From assembly GCA_021734725.1 (NCBI GenBank), contig JAIPIM010000128.1:1-10502 (forward strand): 10,502 nucleotides of DNA. The letters run 5' to 3'. The DNA comes from Minisyncoccota bacterium (GTDB lineage: Bacteria > Verrucomicrobiota > Lentisphaeria > Oligosphaerales > MVZH01). Below, piece by piece: positions 8,115 to 10,502 of this stretch. The notes below the pieces were generated by a model that was given only the letters and a program-made list of their open reading frames with translations, made no database searches and was not told the DNA's origin. Each line of letters opens with the position of its first letter. Position 1 is the first letter of the stretch. The translations under genes and the position numbers were made by a program.

Positions 8115-8903
8115 CTAAGCCTTCCGAATGCGCGAACGCCGCAAGAGGACCAATCCTCCCAGGCTAAGCAATGTCAGACTTGCCGGTTCCGGAATAGTCA
8201 ATTGAATGTCCCAACTGTGGATTCCGTAACCGTCGTTTCCACTCGTGAAGACAGTACTCGCCGCCAAAGGAGCAAACGGTCCGAATACATCCGGAGATGT
8301 ATTGGGAACCGGGTAGTAGAAGCCACCATTCACGTTGATAAAGTTCCCGTCCGCCACCACGTAAGTTTCCAGACCGGAAACACCACCGGACCAAGGTGCT
8401 GCAACCGGAGAAGTACCATCCAGCCCACGCTGCATATTGGAAATCGTCATCGTTACAACTTCGTTGATATTCCGCATCTGCCCATTTACAATCCCTATGT
8501 AGTAGTTACCGCTGCTGCCGGCCTGCAGCTCCGTGATGTTATGCGGACTGCCGGCCTGGGTGCCCGACAGGGTGAAGGTGAAAGCCAGCGTGTCATCGTT
8601 CCCCCCTACCCCGTTCAGGTCGAGATTGCTGAGCTGCACGTTCCAGGTATGTGTCGGGGACGTATTGTTGGTGATGTCGGCGATACCGGTAATAGTCGGC
8701 GTCTGAGAAACGCCGTCAACAATAACGGACGGGGTTCCAGCCTGTGAGTCGAACCCGCTCAGGCTGATTTCGTTGACAAGCGCGGACCAACCAGGCAATG
8801 TCAACGTGAGCACGGAGATAAAGACAGTGATGCCCAGAACTCTCTCTTGCATGTTGCCCATGATGCGTTTCCTTTCTTTGCCGTTACGACTCGAAGTACT
8901 CAT
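8115..8903 (-). CDS. PEP-CTERM sorting-domain secreted protein
   Basis: With the start at 8903 the product is 262 residues. A basic n-region (KERKR) is followed by a hydrophobic export helix (ITVFISVLTLTLPGWSA). The body is a low-complexity Gly/Thr/Asn/Ser-rich beta-type domain with no enzyme motif that I recognise. The C-terminus is a textbook PEP-CTERM signal: the IPEPASL motif, a hydrophobic helix and a basic RRSRIRK tail. Such proteins are cut and sorted at the envelope by an exosortase, often into exopolysaccharide or the outer surface; no exosortase is encoded here. Three in-frame ATGs (8981, 8903, 8861) each have a good ribosome binding site. I chose 8903 for its AAAGGAG at 8-nt spacing and plausible n-region; 8861 would give the most compact signal peptide. 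The first start lies only 23 bp after the repressor stop, implying co-transcription. Confidence 0.88.
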   Translation of the reverse strand: MSTSSRNGKERKRIMGNMQERVLGITVFISVLTLTLPGWSALVNEISLSGFDSQAGTPSVIVDGVSQTPTITGIADITNNTSPTHTWNVQLSNLDLNGVGGNDDTLAFTFTLSGTQAGSPHNITELQAGSSGNYYIGIVNGQMRNINEVVTMTISNMQRGLDGTSPVAAPWSGGVSGLETYVVADGNFINVNGGFYYPVPNTSPDVFGPFAPLAASTVFTSGNDGYGIHSWDIQLTIPEPASLTLLSLGGLVLLRRSRIRKA

Positions 8904-8911
8904 AGTGTGGT

Positions 8912-8918
8912 CTCCTTT
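8912..8918 (-). promoter_or_regulatory. Ribosome binding site for the 8903 start
   Basis: AAAGGAG lies 8 nt upstream of the ATG at 8903 and supports that start over the internal ATG at 8861, which has the slightly weaker AAAGGAAA at 8868-8875. Confidence 0.7.
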
Positions 8919-8988
8919 GCTTTCTTGTTCTCTAATGCACGCTTCACTGTCGGGTTGGTTGAGGTCGGGTTTCCATTGCATGTCGTTG

Positions 8989-8996
8989 CCTCCTTT
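8989..8996 (-). promoter_or_regulatory. Strong ribosome binding site for an upstream in-frame start at 8981
   Basis: AAAGGAGG lies 7 nt upstream of an ATG at 8981 that is in frame with the PEP-CTERM gene. Starting here would add 26 polar residues before the 8903 start. It is the best Shine-Dalgarno sequence in this gap, so translation from 8981 is a real alternative even though it makes an unusually long pre-signal segment. Confidence 0.6.
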
Positions 8997-9004
8997 GCCT
9001 ATTT

Positions 9005-10138
9005 CTACACAAGCGCTACGCTGAGTTCCTCGTCCACCGCGGGAACCATGTGCGCGGCATCTTGTTCGCTCAGCCGAGGAACAATCCGCTCGACGTGGTC
9101 AGGTAACTCAGGATAGCGAAGCCGGTCAATGAATATCCGCACGGCACTGTCCGCGAGCTTCGCGTCGTCCAGTTCATAGTGGAGAATTGGCAATGCAAAA
9201 GCAAGGGGGGCGGAACTGTGCGTGACGACCGCCATCGTCGGGGCATAGTCTGATTCCAGCCGCAATACCTGTGCCAGACCAAGCGCAATGTGGTCGTCTG
9301 AAATAATCAGGCTGTCCGGCCGCTCGTGAGGCGGGCACCCGAGAAGAATACCGGCCGCGTTCCGCCCTCCCTCAAGCCCGCAAACACCGGCGTCGATCTG
9401 CTCAAACCGAGTGCCGGGTATCGTCGAGGCGACGGCTTGAGCACTGTCCTGAAATTGTGTTCTTCCCTGCCTGTAATCCGCCGTCACAATGGCAAGCCGC
9501 TTTCCGCCGCGTCGGTGAAGCTCCTGGACGGCCTCGCGGCCAAACCCCCCTTCGTCGATCACACTGCCCCGGGGGGCCGTCTGCCACGATGTGCTGTAGC
9601 ACACGGGAATGGTCCTTTCCAACAGGGCCCTCTCGTCCGCACCGTTCAATGGACCAAGCATGATCAGCCCGTCGACCAGCCCCCCCTCGATATCCTCCGC
9701 CAAATTCAGGTAGTCGTGCAAGCGGTTGGGCTTGTGCAGTTCGTTGTGCACACGAACATAGGCACGGCAGTGACACCCCGCAACCGCCAGCCTCTGCTGC
9801 AGCAGAAACGTTAACTGCGTGTGAAAAGGAGACGGCAGAAAGGTCAATTCCCAATTCAGCAACAACCCCACGGTCCACGCCGATAAATCACCCGCAGCGG
9901 GGTCGACAACAATCGTTCCCACACGTGACTTCCGTGCAACTATCCCGTCAGCCACAAGACGGCTCATGGCACGGGAGAGACTTGAGTTGCTAAAGCCCAG
10001 TTGACTCCGAAGTTCCTGTTGTGGCGGTAGCTTATCCCCACTGCGAAGCCCGCAACGATGGATCTCCTGAATCAATCGCTTATACGCGGCTTTCTCACGT
10101 GTCACCGCCCCCTCCCAGCTTGGTGATTGACGTTTCAT
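9005..10138 (-). CDS. Chimeric transcriptional regulator: GntR winged helix + LacI-type sugar-binding domain
   Basis: With the start at 10138 the product is 377 residues. Residues about 14-78 are a GntR-type winged helix-turn-helix: GDKLPPQQELRSQLGFS near 34-50, the recognition helix SSLSRAMSRL at 52-61, and the wing GIVARKSRVGTIVV near 65-78. Residues about 88-377 are a LacI/GalR periplasmic-binding-type effector domain, with the recognisable PDSLIISDDHIALGLAQVL near 274-292. This order is the same as in AraR of Bacillus subtilis, a sugar-responsive repressor. The 10138 start has AAAAGGGG upstream. The reading frame extends to an ATG at 10315, but that lies upstream of the inferred promoter. 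It is probably autoregulated, because the palindrome at 10253-10270 overlaps its promoter. The effector is likely a sugar released by the neighbouring enzymes (inference). Confidence 0.93.
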   Translation of the reverse strand: MKRQSPSWEGAVTREKAAYKRLIQEIHRCGLRSGDKLPPQQELRSQLGFSNSSLSRAMSRLVADGIVARKSRVGTIVVDPAAGDLSAWTVGLLLNWELTFLPSPFHTQLTFLLQQRLAVAGCHCRAYVRVHNELHKPNRLHDYLNLAEDIEGGLVDGLIMLGPLNGADERALLERTIPVCYSTSWQTAPRGSVIDEGGFGREAVQELHRRGGKRLAIVTADYRQGRTQFQDSAQAVASTIPGTRFEQIDAGVCGLEGGRNAAGILLGCPPHERPDSLIISDDHIALGLAQVLRLESDYAPTMAVVTHSSAPLAFALPILHYELDDAKLADSAVRIFIDRLRYPELPDHVERIVPRLSEQDAAHMVPAVDEELSVALV

Positions 10139-10249
10139 AACACCCCTTTTAGCCGTCGAGTCTTTGTGGCGAATAATCCCGTTCAGCGTGCCCGTCTGAT
10201 AGAAACAACTCTCATGGTGCGGCCTCGGGTAAAACGACCTGAGAACCCA

Positions 10250-10278
10250 ATCATACCGTCGCGTCGGTATAATTGCAA
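10250..10278 (-). promoter_or_regulatory. Sigma70-like promoter of the regulator gene
   Basis: On the minus strand, TTGCAA (-35, 10278-10273) and TATGAT (-10, 10255-10250) are 17 bp apart. They match the sigma70 consensus at 4 of 6 and 5 of 6 positions. Transcription would begin near 10243, giving a leader of about 105 nt before the ATG at 10138. The operator at 10253-10270 fills the spacer and overlaps the -10. Confidence 0.65.
10253..10270. promoter_or_regulatory. Operator O1 palindrome ATACCG-N6-CGGTAT
   Basis: Perfect 6-bp arms ATACCG (10253-10258) and CGGTAT (10265-10270) flank a 6-bp core TCGCGT. The same arms and spacing recur at 10359-10376 with a different core, so the arms rather than the core are conserved. 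It sits within the regulator's promoter, fitting autorepression by the GntR/LacI-type protein encoded next to it. Binding by that protein is inferred. Confidence 0.7.
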
Positions 10279-10350
10279 ACGAACCAATAAAAAAATCTTC
10301 GGCGGCCGATGTCAAGTAACCATACAGGCCGCTGAATGACGGTCATCCGG

Positions 10351-10379
10351 TTGATGGCATACCGATGATGCGGTATAGT
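10351..10379 (+). promoter_or_regulatory. Sigma70-like promoter of the divergent dehydrogenase gene
   Basis: TTGATG (-35, 10351-10356) and TATAGT (-10, 10374-10379) are 17 bp apart, matching consensus at 4 of 6 and 5 of 6 positions. Transcription would begin near 10386, about 60 nt before the ATG at 10446. The second operator lies inside the spacer and covers part of the -10, as at the regulator promoter. Confidence 0.65.
10359..10376. promoter_or_regulatory. Operator O2 palindrome ATACCG-N6-CGGTAT
   Basis: The arms ATACCG (10359-10364) and CGGTAT (10371-10376) are identical to O1, with core ATGATG. The centre-to-centre distance to O1 is 106 bp, close to ten turns of B-DNA, which places both sites on one face of the helix. 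Repression of the plus-strand dehydrogenase by occlusion or looping is inferred. Confidence 0.7.
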
Positions 10380-10403
10380 AACAGCCGTACCACAAAACCT
10401 CGC

Positions 10404-10424
10404 CTGAAGCTTGAAGGCTGAGTC
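10404..10424 (+). repeat. Short heptamer repeat, copy in the dehydrogenase leader
   Basis: Three 7-mers read CTGAAGC, TTGAAGG and CTGAGTC, followed by CATTCC and an A-run. It corresponds to 3421-3441. The extended 29-bp match (10406-10434 with 3423-3451) has 4 mismatches. It lies inside the predicted leader, ending just before the ribosome binding site. Confidence 0.6.
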
Positions 10425-10445
10425 CATTCCAAAAGGCACTAAACA

Positions 10446-10502
10446 ATGAATCAAATTCGTATCGGGATCATCGGTTGTGGAAACAATGGCTGCGGACACG
10501 CA
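10446..10502 (+). CDS. Gfo/Idh/MocA family oxidoreductase, N-terminal fragment (runs off window)
   Basis: Only 19 codons are visible. They translate to an N-terminal beta strand and the dinucleotide-binding loop IGIIGCGNNGCGHA, with GxGxxG as GCGNNG. The left-edge dehydrogenase has the similar VIGCGINGLGHI, so the two share GCG-x-NG-x-GH and are probably related Gfo/Idh/MocA enzymes. AAGG at 10433-10436 lies about 9 nt upstream of the ATG. It is divergent from the repressor and its promoter is overlapped by operator O2, so it is a likely target of that repressor. The family call rests on a very short piece; another Rossmann dehydrogenase family cannot be fully excluded. Confidence 0.75.
   Translation, partial: MNQIRIGIIGCGNNGCGHA

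Larger units (their letters stand above)
10139..10445. other. Divergent control region between regulator and dehydrogenase
   Basis: This 307-bp stretch holds no gene. It contains two back-to-back promoters, two matching operator palindromes, a heptamer repeat and the two leaders (about 105 nt for the regulator, about 60 nt for the dehydrogenase). Smaller dyads are also seen: TCGGC-G-GCCGA at 10299-10309 and ATGAC-G-GTCAT at 10336-10346. Confidence 0.8.

Noticed and set aside
10268..10273. Perfect TATAAT on the plus strand at the edge of operator O1
   Set aside because: No acceptable -35 lies 16-18 bp upstream. The match is partly forced by the CGGTAT arm.
10139..10315. Extended N-terminus of the regulator starting at 10315
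   Set aside because: The extra 59 codons run through the inferred promoter and operator O1, and the extension has no GntR features. The start at 10138 has a good ribosome binding site.

Overview
The window reads as the interior of a carbohydrate-use locus in a free-living or gut bacterium of the PVC superphylum (Lentisphaerota, Kiritimatiellota or Verrucomicrobiota) or a related lineage such as Planctomycetota. That placement is inferred from the gene mix: a GntR/LacI chimeric repressor, a PEP-CTERM secreted protein, a CBM9-like glycoside hydrolase-type protein, a stand-alone LamG protein, a GH35 enzyme and Gfo/Idh/MocA dehydrogenases. No rRNA or other marker gene is present to fix the taxon. 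I see no tRNA, CRISPR array, insertion sequence or phage gene.

Layout, right to left along the minus strand: the repressor (start 10138) is followed by a PEP-CTERM protein, a very large secreted CBM9/DUF6067-like protein, a secreted LamG protein, a 275-bp gene-free gap with heptamer repeats, a cytoplasmic GH35-type beta-galactosidase, and a Gfo/Idh/MocA oxidoreductase that runs off the left edge. On the plus strand, the first 19 codons of a second Gfo/Idh/MocA oxidoreductase begin at 10446 and run off the right edge, so this gene is divergent from the repressor.

The most informative non-coding part is the divergent region 10139-10445. It holds two identical-arm palindromes, ATACCG-N6-CGGTAT, at 10253-10270 and 10359-10376. 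Each lies in the 17-bp spacer of a sigma70-like promoter and overlaps its -10 element: one promoter faces the repressor, the other faces the divergent dehydrogenase. The centres are 106 bp apart, about ten helical turns. The simplest reading is an autoregulated repressor that also controls the dehydrogenase, possibly with a DNA loop.

Proposed joint function (inference): the secreted LamG and CBM9/GH-like proteins bind or process a polysaccharide outside the cytoplasm, the GH35 enzyme cleaves imported beta-linked galactosides or similar oligosaccharides, and the NAD(P)-dependent dehydrogenases act on the released sugar. The repressor senses a sugar from the pathway. The PEP-CTERM protein would be a surface or matrix protein sorted by an exosortase that is not encoded here. 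The exact sugar cannot be read from the sequence.
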